Part shown: piece by piece, positions 34,519 to 42,738 of the stretch | Layout of the letters: every line of letters begins with the position of its first letter | Position numbering within the stretch: position 1 is the stretch's first letter | Source: Tepidanaerobacter sp. DTU063 | GTDB taxonomy: Bacteria > Bacillota > Thermosediminibacteria > Thermosediminibacterales > Tepidanaerobacteraceae | Direction of reading: 5' to 3' | NCBI GenBank assembly: GCA_001512695.1 | Contig: LFSJ01000064.1 | Coordinates: forward strand, 1 to 64,000 | Length of the DNA: 64,000 bases | The notes under the pieces: model-generated | Database searches by the model: none | Told to the model about the DNA's origin: nothing | The model's input: the letters and a program-made list of their open reading frames with translations, nothing else | Made by a program: the position numbers and the translations under genes

Positions 34519-34535
34519 ATTATATTACTTCGACA
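34519..34535 (-). promoter_or_regulatory. Promoter with Spo0A-box-like site before flavoprotein operon
   Basis: On the minus strand TGTCGAA (34529-34535), the 0A-box consensus, is followed four bases later by TATAAT (34519-34524). The -35 is weak. If real, Spo0A would bind between -35 and -10 and repress. The dyad at 34497-34511 lies downstream, over the SD, and could be an operator for the FCD regulator. Confidence 0.4.
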
Positions 34536-34586
34536 AATATAACGAAAATCCTTCTCATAAATTAACTTTTTTAACAAATTTTTTTC

Positions 34587-35723
34587 TTAGATATTTGTTT
34601 CCCATTTCATCCAAAATCTAAATATTCTATTAACTAGGTCATAGTATTTTCTTAATCTGACATCACCGGCAGCGACTAAGTTAACTGATTCGACGAAACT
34701 ATTATCTATATAAATCTGCAACTGGCCTATGCTTTCCCCCTTAAAAACTGGCGCACTTATTTTTTTAGGTGCAATTAGATAATAGTTTACTTTTTCGCCC
34801 TCCTTTATCGGCAACAGGATGTTATCTTCCGCAATTAAACCTACGCTTTTAATAACACCTTTTTCAACAGTTACGCTTGTACAAATCTCATTTTTTCTAA
34901 CTATAGGTTTCAGATAATAATTTTCAAATCCATAATCTAATAATCTTTGAGAATCCTGAAAGTGGTCAGTTGAACCTAAAACAACGGATATCAAACGAAA
35001 TCCCTTTTTGTTTGCAGTAGCCACTAAGCATTTGCCCGCATTTCCCGTATAACCGGTCTTTATGCCATCAGCTCCATCAAATTGCCATAATAGCCGGTTG
35101 GTGCTGGATATTTGTCTGGCAAAATTTCCATCTTTTATTTCTTTTGTTTTAGTTTGAACAATTTCACGAAATTTATTATACTTCCATGCGTGTTTTGCAA
35201 TAACTGCTAAGTCTTTAGCAGTGGTAAAATGTTCAGGGTCATCGAGACCATGGGGATTTGTAAAGTGAGTATTTAAAGCTCCTAATTCCAGAGCTTTTTT
35301 ATTCATCATTTGCACAAATTTTTCCTCAGTCCCCCCAATATATTCTGCAATCGCCACTGCCGCATCATTGCCCGATGGCAATAAAAGTCCATACAGCATG
35401 TTTTCTAGAGTCATAGTTTCTCCGGATTTGAGATAAAAGGAAGAACCGCCCATAGAAGCAGCTTTTTGGCTCACTTTTATTCGGGAATTTAAGTCTCCCT
35501 TTTCTAAAGCTATTACTGCAGTCATGATTTTTGTGGTGCTGGCCATAGGCATTTTTTCCTGTGCATTTTTTTCCAATAATATTCTACCACTTACAGCATC
35601 CATTAAAACAAAAGCTTTCGCACTTAATGGCAATGTTTCATTTTCTGCTTTTGAACAAGCAGAGTAACCTGTTGCAAAATAACAAAAAATAAACAAGACA
35701 ACTGCCAGTTTTTTAGTCATCAT
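34587..35723 (-). CDS. D-alanyl-D-alanine carboxypeptidase (DacF-like), copy 1
   Basis: A 378-residue exported protein from ATG 35723 with GGGAGG three bases upstream. It has a signal peptide (about 1-22), then the penicillin-binding motifs SxxK (MASTTKIM), SGN (LLPSGNDAAVA) and KTG (GIKTGYTG). A C-terminal domain of about 100 residues follows. It removes the terminal D-Ala of peptidoglycan side chains in the cell wall. A second copy lies at 49298-50461 in the sigF locus. The gene is isolated and followed by no clear terminator; a T-rich stretch lies at 34561-34586. Confidence 0.9.
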   Translation of the reverse strand: MMTKKLAVVLFIFCYFATGYSACSKAENETLPLSAKAFVLMDAVSGRILLEKNAQEKMPMASTTKIMTAVIALEKGDLNSRIKVSQKAASMGGSSFYLKSGETMTLENMLYGLLLPSGNDAAVAIAEYIGGTEEKFVQMMNKKALELGALNTHFTNPHGLDDPEHFTTAKDLAVIAKHAWKYNKFREIVQTKTKEIKDGNFARQISSTNRLLWQFDGADGIKTGYTGNAGKCLVATANKKGFRLISVVLGSTDHFQDSQRLLDYGFENYYLKPIVRKNEICTSVTVEKGVIKSVGLIAEDNILLPIKEGEKVNYYLIAPKKISAPVFKGESIGQLQIYIDNSFVESVNLVAAGDVRLRKYYDLVNRIFRFWMKWETNI

Positions 35724-35843
35724 TTGCCCTCCCAATATATTCTTTTATTAATCGGCCAAGTTAATTCTTGTAAAAAATGGAGGTCTTGCCAAAAATACTA
35801 ATAGTCTTGAATAAATGATATCCCAGAATAGTATTTCACACAA

Positions 35844-35872
35844 TAAAAAAACGGCCGCATTTCATGGACCGT
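35844..35872 (-). terminator. Terminator after ytfJ
   Basis: ACGGCC (35851-35856) and GGACCGT (35866-35872) pair with one bulged A and are followed on the minus strand by a T-run. It ends the trpS-scp-ytfJ operon. Confidence 0.75.
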
Positions 35873-35879
35873 CATAAAA

Positions 35880-36278
35880 TCATTGATGTTTTTTCAGCAG
35901 CATATTTATTTGGTCAATAATTTGCGGAGCAATGTCTATCATTCTTTCTACTGTTGTGTTTTGTTTTACCGACAATAGTCTAATTTGCCCCTGACCTACT
36001 ACCATGAATGCCACCGGTTGAACCGATACTCCGGCACCGCTGCCACCTCCAAAAGGCAGCTTGGGTTTTTCGCTTTTATCATTATCTTTTGAAGCCTTAA
36101 CATCAAATTCACTGCCACCTGCCGCAAATCCAAAACAAACCCGAGAAACCGGAATGATTACGCTCCCATCCTGAGTCTCCACAGCATCTCCCACTATCGT
36201 ATTGACATCCACCATCTCTTTGATACTTTCCATAGATGTCTTAATCAAACTTTGAATAGGATGTTCGTCCATCGGCAA
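35880..36278 (-). CDS. ytfJ: GerW (YtfJ) spore germination protein
   Basis: This 132-residue protein has the family middle GSEFDVK, a glycine-rich FGGGSGAGVSVQPVAF and a hydrophobic, mainly helical C-terminus. In B. subtilis GerW is a spore protein needed for the response to L-alanine through GerA. The next gene upstream is a DUF2953 membrane protein, as in B. subtilis (ytfI-ytfJ). ATG 36278; a terminator follows the stop. Confidence 0.88.
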   Translation of the reverse strand: MPMDEHPIQSLIKTSMESIKEMVDVNTIVGDAVETQDGSVIIPVSRVCFGFAAGGSEFDVKASKDNDKSEKPKLPFGGGSGAGVSVQPVAFMVVGQGQIRLLSVKQNTTVERMIDIAPQIIDQINMLLKKHQ

Positions 36279-36303
36279 GACACTCCTTACTATGTGAATG
36301 TTC

Positions 36304-36969
36304 TCAGCTGTGTTGATGTTTTTTCGTCAGAGACCTTATCTTATATATCATCAAATACCAGGCTACTATAAAACTTGCAATTATAATATAGCCAACTCTA
36401 AGACTAAATATGCAGTCGATTTTCATTTGAAAAGATTTGTGTTTAAAAAAATCAGGTGTTACCACGACCTTCACTTTTGCACCTTCAAAATTTAACCACA
36501 CGGATAGTAAGCCTAAGCTTTGAGAAATTATGGTCCAAACAGTACCTGCCAAAACTCCTGTAAAAGCCGGATTTTCGCTGCCGAAAGCAATGTTTATATT
36601 TAGGTAAACGAGATTTACTTTTTTAAGGAGTCTAATAATTAGTATTTTAAAAGTATAAAAGTATGTAACAAAGAATTTCATGCTATCAATTATCTTCCTA
36701 AAAATGTCTCTAAGTGGTGAAATGACTATTTTCCCAGATTTAGCTTTTGCGGTACTTTTACTGCCAACTTTATACTCAAAACTAAGAATTGGAACAAAGC
36801 TTTTCACAGTTAATTTCATCTCGGGTATCTCTAAAAACACTTTTGACATGTACGAGTCCATTTCAAACTTTATATATTCATCTTGTATTTTTTTAATTAA
36901 AACAATACTAAATCTCACCTGTAAAAAAAAGAAAAGGGAAAAAGCTAGGATTAAAAGTAAATATATCAC
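36304..36969 (-). CDS. DUF2953 membrane protein (YtfI-like)
   Basis: The protein (221 residues) begins with one membrane-spanning segment (MIYLLLILAFSLFFFLQV) and ends with another (VGYIIIASFIVAWYLMIY). The middle is basic and beta-rich. It is a spore-former protein of unknown function, and its neighbour GerW suggests a role in spores. Little can be said about catalysis. Confidence 0.8.
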   Translation of the reverse strand: MIYLLLILAFSLFFFLQVRFSIVLIKKIQDEYIKFEMDSYMSKVFLEIPEMKLTVKSFVPILSFEYKVGSKSTAKAKSGKIVISPLRDIFRKIIDSMKFFVTYFYTFKILIIRLLKKVNLVYLNINIAFGSENPAFTGVLAGTVWTIISQSLGLLSVWLNFEGAKVKVVVTPDFFKHKSFQMKIDCIFSLRVGYIIIASFIVAWYLMIYKIRSLTKKHQHS

Positions 36970-37027
36970 TTTAATCTCCTTAAACCTTTTCCCTTAGTTT
37001 GTGGAAAAAACTTGTTATCGATTCATT

Positions 37028-37540
37028 TTATTCAATGGAAATCTCATCAATGCTCTTTAGACCAAAGTAATCAAGACACTCTTCAGTTGTAACATAAAGT
37101 ATAGGTCTGCCCGGCACGCTTAAGCGCCCCTTTTCGCAAATTAGATTTTTTTCTAAAAGAGTGCTTATGGCTTTTTCGCAATTCACCCCCCTGATTGATT
37201 CAATCTCGGATTTTGTTATGGGTTGTTTAAACATGATAATGGCCAGGGTTTCTAATGCAGCTTTTGAAAGCTGCGATCTAACTTTCGGTTTAAATATTCT
37301 TTCAATATATGGAAAGATTTCCGCTTTCGTCGTAAGCCTAATTCGATTTCCCACTATTGAAATCATTATTCCGTGACAAGGCTTGTTATACTCTATTTCT
37401 AATTGTTTTACACACTCTAGCACCTGTTTATTTGTAATATTTAGTGCATGTGCAATTTCATCAATGCTTAGGGGATTGCCCGATGTAAACAGTATTCCTT
37501 CTATAATACCTGTAATCCTTTCTAATTCCACTTTGCACAC
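37028..37540 (-). CDS. scpB: Segregation and condensation protein B
   Basis: The 170-residue protein carries two winged helices, with the typical IIEGILFTSGNPLSIDEIAH at the start and TLAIIMFKQPITKSEIESIR with RGV in the middle. ScpB binds ScpA and SMC for chromosome condensation. Start GTG at 37540 after GGGAGG overlaps the scpA stop, indicating translational coupling. Confidence 0.95.
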   Translation of the reverse strand: MCKVELERITGIIEGILFTSGNPLSIDEIAHALNITNKQVLECVKQLEIEYNKPCHGIMISIVGNRIRLTTKAEIFPYIERIFKPKVRSQLSKAALETLAIIMFKQPITKSEIESIRGVNCEKAISTLLEKNLICEKGRLSVPGRPILYVTTEECLDYFGLKSIDEISIE

Positions 37541-38277
37541 TAAACCTCCCTACAGGTTATGACGATTTCTCCGAATTGCTTTTCTTGGACGGCGTTGATC
37601 CGTTTCATTTTTACCAGCTCCAATACTGCTAAAAAGGTAGTTATTATTTCGATTTTAGGTGTCCGCTTGTCATATAATCTACTAAAAAATACCTTTGACT
37701 TTTGCCTCAGCATTTTGTAAATTTCAATCACTTTACGAAATAGGGGCAATGGATCTTTTGAAACCTTAGCAATTCTTTCCTCAACTTTCTCTTGGCTCAT
37801 AACACGTTTAAATGCTAATTTAATGTCTTCAAAACTTATATCAGCCAGTTCAATTTCATTTGCCCACATTGAGGATAATTCTTCGGGAGGTTTTTTAAAG
37901 AGCAACTCCTGTTCTTGCTCTTTTTTCTTTAGCACCATAGAAATCTCTTTAAACTTTTTATATTCAAGTAGTTTGTACATCAGTTCACTTCTCGGATCGG
38001 CAGTATCATCTTCTGCCGCTGCCAATTCACTGACCACTTCATGTTTTGGCTTGGGTAATAACATCTTGGATTTGATACTCAGCAGAGTTGCTGCCATTAC
38101 TAAGAATTCACTGGCAGTATCTAATCGGCTTTCCTTAATTTCTTGAATATATTTCAAGTATTGCTCGGTAAGTTCTGCAATAGGTATGTCATAAATATCA
38201 ATCTGGTTTTTCTCAATTAGATGAAATAAAAGGTCAAAAGGCCCTTCAAAAGCATCTATCTTTACATTTAAAGCCAC
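37540..38277 (-). CDS. scpA: Segregation and condensation protein A
   Basis: The kleisin subunit of the SMC complex (245 residues), with the N-terminal FEGPFDLLFHLIEKNQIDIY and the hinge region IELADISFEDI. It links the SMC head domains. The gene overlaps scpB by the TAGTG junction and follows trpS in the operon. Confidence 0.95.
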   Translation of the reverse strand: MALNVKIDAFEGPFDLLFHLIEKNQIDIYDIPIAELTEQYLKYIQEIKESRLDTASEFLVMAATLLSIKSKMLLPKPKHEVVSELAAAEDDTADPRSELMYKLLEYKKFKEISMVLKKKEQEQELLFKKPPEELSSMWANEIELADISFEDIKLAFKRVMSQEKVEERIAKVSKDPLPLFRKVIEIYKMLRQKSKVFFSRLYDKRTPKIEIITTFLAVLELVKMKRINAVQEKQFGEIVITCREV

Positions 38278-38293
38278 GGCTCTTCACCTTTAA

Positions 38294-39277
38294 TTATATT
38301 TTCATTGCCTCTCTAGCCTCTTCCAAAGTTCTCTCTGCAACTATGCGAGCGCGTTTTGCACCGATGTCAAGTATATTATCGATGATAGAAGGATTTTGTT
38401 CCAATTCATGGCGTTTTTGGTGAATTGGTTCCATCTTGTCAATTATTATTGATGCCAGCTTTTTCTTGCATTCTACGCAGCCAATTAGTCCTTTTTCGCA
38501 TATCTCCTTGAGTTCTGCTACGTTGTCTTTTTGGTCAAAAACCTTATAAAAAGCAAAGACATTGCAGATTTCCGGATGGCCGGGGTCATTTTTTCTAATC
38601 TTTGCTGGGTCGGTAATCATCATTCTTACTTTTTCCATTATCGTTTTGGGGCTGGCAGAGATTTCAATATGGTTGTCATAGCTTTTGCTCATTTTCCTGC
38701 CATCTATTCCCGGTAAAACCATGAATTCTGTATAAAGGGCTTCGGGTTCCGGAAAAACTGGTTTATAAAGATAGTTAAATCTCCTAGCAATTTCTCTGGT
38801 AAGCTCAATGTGCGGTTGCTGGTCTTTGCCCACCGGCACCCTATCTGCTTTATATATCAGTATATCCGTTGCCATTAGAACCGGATAACCCAGAAAACCG
38901 TATGTGTTGATTTCTTTGTTTTCTAATTGTTTTAACTGCTCTTTGTAAGTTGGACACCTCTCCAACCAAGACAGGGGTGTTATCATTGAAAATAAAAGAT
39001 GTAATTCAGCATGCTGTTTTACATTGGATTGTACGAAAATATTGCATTTTTCGGGGTCAAGGCCAACACTCACCCAATCGATTACCATCTGCCGAATATT
39101 CTCTTTAATTTCTTCAGTGCTGCTATATTCAGTAGTAAGCGCATGCCAATCCACTACTACGAAATAACAATCGTAATCGTCTTGCAATTTGACCCAATTT
39201 GTCAATGCTCCCATCATATTTCCCATATGCAGGCGACCCGTAGGTCTCATTCCGCTCATGATTACATGTTTTTTCAC
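38294..39277 (-). CDS. trpS: Tryptophanyl-tRNA synthetase
   Basis: About 327 residues from a GTG at 39277, six bases after GGGAGGA; the longer frame starts within the SD. Class I signatures are present: GRLHMGNMMG (HIGH-type) near residue 12 and GRKMSKSYDNH (KMSKS) near 190. It charges tRNA-Trp. It is preceded by the site-2 protease gene and followed by scpA with a 16-base gap. No T-box leader is visible upstream. Confidence 0.95.
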   Translation of the reverse strand: MKKHVIMSGMRPTGRLHMGNMMGALTNWVKLQDDYDCYFVVVDWHALTTEYSSTEEIKENIRQMVIDWVSVGLDPEKCNIFVQSNVKQHAELHLLFSMITPLSWLERCPTYKEQLKQLENKEINTYGFLGYPVLMATDILIYKADRVPVGKDQQPHIELTREIARRFNYLYKPVFPEPEALYTEFMVLPGIDGRKMSKSYDNHIEISASPKTIMEKVRMMITDPAKIRKNDPGHPEICNVFAFYKVFDQKDNVAELKEICEKGLIGCVECKKKLASIIIDKMEPIHQKRHELEQNPSIIDNILDIGAKRARIVAERTLEEAREAMKI

Positions 39278-39294
39278 AGCGATTCCTCCCATAA

Positions 39295-39918
39295 TTAAAA
39301 TCTTAATAAAGCCAAATTAGATAAAACATCAAGGCCTCTATGGATAAATATTATTAAAGGATTTAAGATTTTGCCCAATAAACCGAAGTAAACTAGCAAT
39401 ATTAGTACAAAAGGTCCATAAGCCTCAAGTTTTGAAAACTCATATGCCTGTCTTGCAGGTAATAGGCCGGCTAGAATCTTTGATCCATCTAATGGCGGGA
39501 TTGGTATCAGATTAAAAACAGCTAAGGTCAAGTTGTAAAGAAACAGTATATAAATAAAACTATCCAATACGCCTATGCGAAGAATGTCAAGCTTCAAAAT
39601 GATCATCGCAATAAACGCCAGTATCAAATTGGCCATGGGCCCGGCCAAGGAAACCAATATTGTACCTTTTTTTGGCTCTTTATAGTAACTCGGGTTTATC
39701 TCAACGGGTTTAGCCCAACCGAACCTAAATAGCCATAACATTATTAATCCAATCGGGTCTAGATGAACGAGTGGATTTAGGGAAAGTCTACCCCTCCACT
39801 TAGGTGTCGGGTCACCCAAGGAGTAAGATACTCTGGCGTGGGCATATTCATGAAAGCTAATGGCTATCAATAGAGCCGGTATTCTCAACAGCATTTCAGG
39901 ACCTATATAATGTGTCAT
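39295..39918 (-). CDS. Site-2 protease family membrane protein (M50)
   Basis: A polytopic membrane protein of 207 residues with zinc-binding HEYAHARV (HExxH type) in the first transmembrane segment and NLIPIPPLDGSKIL with the third metal ligand (aspartate). Proteins of this YwhC type cleave other membrane proteins inside the membrane. Upstream of trpS by 17 bases in the same direction. Confidence 0.9.
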   Translation of the reverse strand: MTHYIGPEMLLRIPALLIAISFHEYAHARVSYSLGDPTPKWRGRLSLNPLVHLDPIGLIMLWLFRFGWAKPVEINPSYYKEPKKGTILVSLAGPMANLILAFIAMIILKLDILRIGVLDSFIYILFLYNLTLAVFNLIPIPPLDGSKILAGLLPARQAYEFSKLEAYGPFVLILLVYFGLLGKILNPLIIFIHRGLDVLSNLALLRF

Positions 39919-39993
39919 GTAACATGACCATCCTTTCCATCATTTAGTATTATTAAGGTCTACTTATTGCATTATACCATTTAAATCAAAATG

Positions 39994-40021
39994 AAAAAAG
40001 TGCGCAAAAGCACACTTTTTT
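39994..40021 (-). terminator. Terminator of lysA
   Basis: AAAAAAGTGCGC (39994-40005), loop of four, GCACACTTTTTT (40010-40021), with one mismatch, and T-run on the minus strand. Confidence 0.88.
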
Positions 40022-40040
40022 CAGGACAACTAAAGATATT

Positions 40041-41375
40041 TTACATGCTTGCAGTATAGACTTTCTTTGCAGGGGGCAAATATACCTCATTGCTTAGTAG
40101 GTCCTCGTATGTCTGTCGACGAACAACAAGCCGGGCTGTATTGTTTTTAACAAATACCACAGCCGGTTTGGGCAGCATATTGTAATTGCTGGCCATCGAA
40201 TAATGATATGCTCCCGTGCAGAAAACTGCCAATATATCTCCCGGGTCAATTTTTGGCAGGTCGATATCCCAAATCAACATATCCCCTGACTCGCAACATT
40301 TTCCAGCAATAGACACTCTTTCTTCCTTGGGACTTGCCGCTTTATTCGCAATTAATGCAGTATATTTGGCACCATATAGTGCCGGCCTAATATTGTCGCT
40401 CATTCCTCCATCAACACTGACATATTTTCTTATACCTGGTATATTTTTTATTGCACCCACTGTATATAGGGTTGTCCCAGCTTCGCCAATTATTGCTCTT
40501 CCAGGCTCAATTGAGATCTTCGGAAGGGGAACATCATAATTCTGGCAACATTTCTTAACTGATGTAACCAATGCATGAATATACTCTTTTACCGGGAGTG
40601 GCCTGTCTGTTTCAAGATATTTAATTCCAAAACCACCACCAAAATCAATTTCTCTGGTGTTGAATCCATATTTATCATTTACCGTCTTTGCAAATTTAAC
40701 CATTATTTGAGCAGCATCTTTAAATGGCTCCTCTTCAAATATTTGAGAACCTATGTGGCAGTGGAAACCCATTAGCTTTAAACCTTTAATACTTAAAGCA
40801 CTTTCCACAGCCAACAGCGCTTGTCCGTTTTCCATTCCAAACCCAAATTTTGAATCTAGCTGCCCCGTCTTTATATAATCATGCGTATGAGCTTCAATGC
40901 CCGGGGTGAGACGTAAAAGTACTTTTATGTTCTTAGCAGGGTATTTTTTGCTTAAATCACTTATCAATTCAAGTTCATAAAAATTGTCAACTACAATTCG
41001 CCCGACACCGTATTCTATAGCCATTTTTAATTCATCGTAGGATTTATTATTACCATGAAAATATATTCTCTTTGCAGGAAACTGAGCTTTTATGGCAGTG
41101 TATAGCTCTCCACCTGAAACCACATCGAGGCAAAGGCCTTCCTCTTCGATAATTCGGCACATTTCTATAGTTAAAAAGGCTTTTCCAGCATAAATAACGT
41201 CAGTGTTTTCATGTAAACTGCGTATACTGTTCAAATATGTGCGACAGTTTTCCCGAATGAGATTTTCATCCATGACATATAAAGGTGTGCCGAATTCTTT
41301 TGCCAGCTCTACTGCATCGCATCCACCTATTTCTAAATGGTTAAGTTTGTTAACTCTGCACGTTCCTAAAAGCAT
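40041..41375 (-). CDS. lysA: Diaminopimelate decarboxylase
   Basis: The protein has 444 residues from ATG 41375, which is nine bases after GGGAGG; the longer frame would start inside the riboswitch terminator. PLP-barrel features: VIYAGKAFLT with the Schiff-base lysine, MGFHCHIGSQI, EIDFGGGFG and a C-terminal C-E-S-G-D active-site segment. It decarboxylates meso-diaminopimelate to lysine. It is monocistronic, controlled by a lysine riboswitch, with its own promoter and terminator. Confidence 0.95.
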   Translation of the reverse strand: MLLGTCRVNKLNHLEIGGCDAVELAKEFGTPLYVMDENLIRENCRTYLNSIRSLHENTDVIYAGKAFLTIEMCRIIEEEGLCLDVVSGGELYTAIKAQFPAKRIYFHGNNKSYDELKMAIEYGVGRIVVDNFYELELISDLSKKYPAKNIKVLLRLTPGIEAHTHDYIKTGQLDSKFGFGMENGQALLAVESALSIKGLKLMGFHCHIGSQIFEEEPFKDAAQIMVKFAKTVNDKYGFNTREIDFGGGFGIKYLETDRPLPVKEYIHALVTSVKKCCQNYDVPLPKISIEPGRAIIGEAGTTLYTVGAIKNIPGIRKYVSVDGGMSDNIRPALYGAKYTALIANKAASPKEERVSIAGKCCESGDMLIWDIDLPKIDPGDILAVFCTGAYHYSMASNYNMLPKPAVVFVKNNTARLVVRRQTYEDLLSNEVYLPPAKKVYTASM

Positions 41376-41393
41376 ATTGCTTCTCCTCCCATT

Positions 41394-41427
41394 AAAAACA
41401 AAAACAACCGGGATATTTGCCGGTTGT
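41394..41427 (-). terminator. Riboswitch-controlled terminator
   Basis: ACAACCGG (41404-41411), loop of eight, CCGGTTGT (41420-41427) with TTTTTGTTTTT following on the minus strand. It lies between the aptamer and the lysA SD. Confidence 0.92.
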
Positions 41428-41454
41428 ACTTCTTCAAAGGGCAAATACCTCACT

Positions 41455-41650
41455 CATCTGAAGTAGCGCTCCACCGGTGATATTACCGGTGACAGTCTTA
41501 TACCTATTCGGTATAAGCCCAGCATGGTTTTTGGGGAAAAACCATACTTCGGCGATGACCCCTTTCAATCTGCTTAATAGGCTTCCCCTGCCTCCACAAA
41601 TCTACTGATGGTCGATCGCGCCTCTACCCCAACTCTTATCGAGATGAGGT
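41455..41650 (-). promoter_or_regulatory. Lysine riboswitch (L box) upstream of lysA
   Basis: On the minus strand the leader contains the conserved L-box core: GTAGAGGCGC, ATCAGTAGA, GGAGGCAGGGGAAGCC, GAAAGGGGTCATCGCCGAAG, CTGGGCTTATACC and GACTGTCA. The paired elements (AAAAACCATG/ATGGTTTTT; CACCGGTGATATTACCGGTG; CTTATACC/GGTATAAG) are all present. Lysine binding would favour the terminator and stop lysA expression. The aptamer extends from about 41650 to 41455. Confidence 0.93.
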
Positions 41651-41671
41651 AATGCTATTGACTTTTTCAAT

Positions 41672-41700
41672 ACAATAACACATAGATTTGCTATTGTCAA
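41672..41700 (-). promoter_or_regulatory. Promoter of lysA
   Basis: On the minus strand TTGACA (41695-41700), a 17-base spacer, TATTGT (41672-41677). Transcription should start near 41665, giving a leader of about 290 bases that holds the L box. Confidence 0.85.
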
Positions 41701-41775
41701 GGTCATTCTGAAGGGATTTGGAAATTATATTCTGAAAAAAAGTCAGTAATGTTGCAACATAGAATTGAATGATGG

Positions 41776-42738
41776 CTATACAGCCAGAGTTGAAGACCAT
41801 TTACCGCACCTGTCACCCCATCTTGCCATAAGTCTCCCATCTGAAAATAGCTGTATTATTTCGCAAGCGTTAGGGCAGCCGCTGCACTCAAAGCTTTGCA
41901 CTTTGTAATTTTGGAAGGCAACATCCATACCAAAAAAATTGGTACTTTTCTGCCGTGAAATTACATGGTTAAAAGCGAGAATTGCTGCTCCTATAGCTCC
42001 CATAACGTCATGATTCTTAGGAACAAGTATTTCAGCTTGCAACTGTTCTTCAAAAGCCTTCCTGATCCCAGCGTTTGCCGCAACACCTCCCTGAAATAGA
42101 ATTAAAGGGCGGATGTCCTTACCTTTAGCCACATTTGACAGGAAATTTCTAACAAGGGCTTCACATAATCCTCTCAATATATCTTCCGTTGCATGGCCCA
42201 TTTGTTGTTTATGTATCATATCAGATTCTGCAAAAACTGCACAGCGTCCCGCTATTCTAGTGGGATTTTTGGATTTTAAAGCGATATCACCAAACTTCTC
42301 AATTGGTATACCCAATCTCTGGGCCTGCCTGTCCAAAAATGAGCCGGTCCCTGCAGCACATACAGTGTTCATCGCAAAATCCACAACTGTTTTATTTCTA
42401 ATTACTATAATCTTGGAATCTTGTCCCCCAATTTCTAAAATGGTCTGGGCTTCAGGAAAAAATTCTAGTGCTGCAGCTGCATGAGCCGTTATCTCGTTTT
42501 TTGCAATATCAGCCCCAACCAAGATAGAAGCTAATTGCCTGCCGCTGCCTGTAGTTCCCACTGCAAAAATATCTAAATTTTTAATTTCATGTTGCAGGAT
42601 CTCTAATCCTTTCTTAACGGCTTGTATTGGATTACCTGCAGTGCTCAAGTAGAGCTTTTTGACAAGCCCCTTTTTTTCATTAAGTAGGACCAAGTTTGTA
42701 CTTACAGAACCTACATCAATTCCCAGACAATACTGCAT
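41776..42738 (-). CDS. Acyl-CoA dehydratase activase-like ATPase (BadF/HgdC family)
   Basis: The protein has 320 residues. ASKHA-fold motifs: GIDVGSVSTNLVLL, GGQDSKIIVI and VCAAGTGSFLD with a cluster-ligating cysteine between the two lobes. A C-terminal extension has SGCPNACEI with extra cysteines. Activases of this type transfer an electron, driven by ATP, to 2-hydroxyacyl-CoA dehydratases. No dehydratase in the strict sense is nearby; the next two genes are the related DUF2229-type proteins, which overlap it (22 bases) in an operon. Confidence 0.82.
   Translation of the reverse strand: MQYCLGIDVGSVSTNLVLLNEKKGLVKKLYLSTAGNPIQAVKKGLEILQHEIKNLDIFAVGTTGSGRQLASILVGADIAKNEITAHAAAALEFFPEAQTILEIGGQDSKIIVIRNKTVVDFAMNTVCAAGTGSFLDRQAQRLGIPIEKFGDIALKSKNPTRIAGRCAVFAESDMIHKQQMGHATEDILRGLCEALVRNFLSNVAKGKDIRPLILFQGGVAANAGIRKAFEEQLQAEILVPKNHDVMGAIGAAILAFNHVISRQKSTNFFGMDVAFQNYKVQSFECSGCPNACEIIQLFSDGRLMARWGDRCGKWSSTLAV

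Noticed and set aside
41203-41466. 87-codon + strand frame over lysA and its leader
   Set aside because: Antisense to lysA and the riboswitch terminator, no SD.
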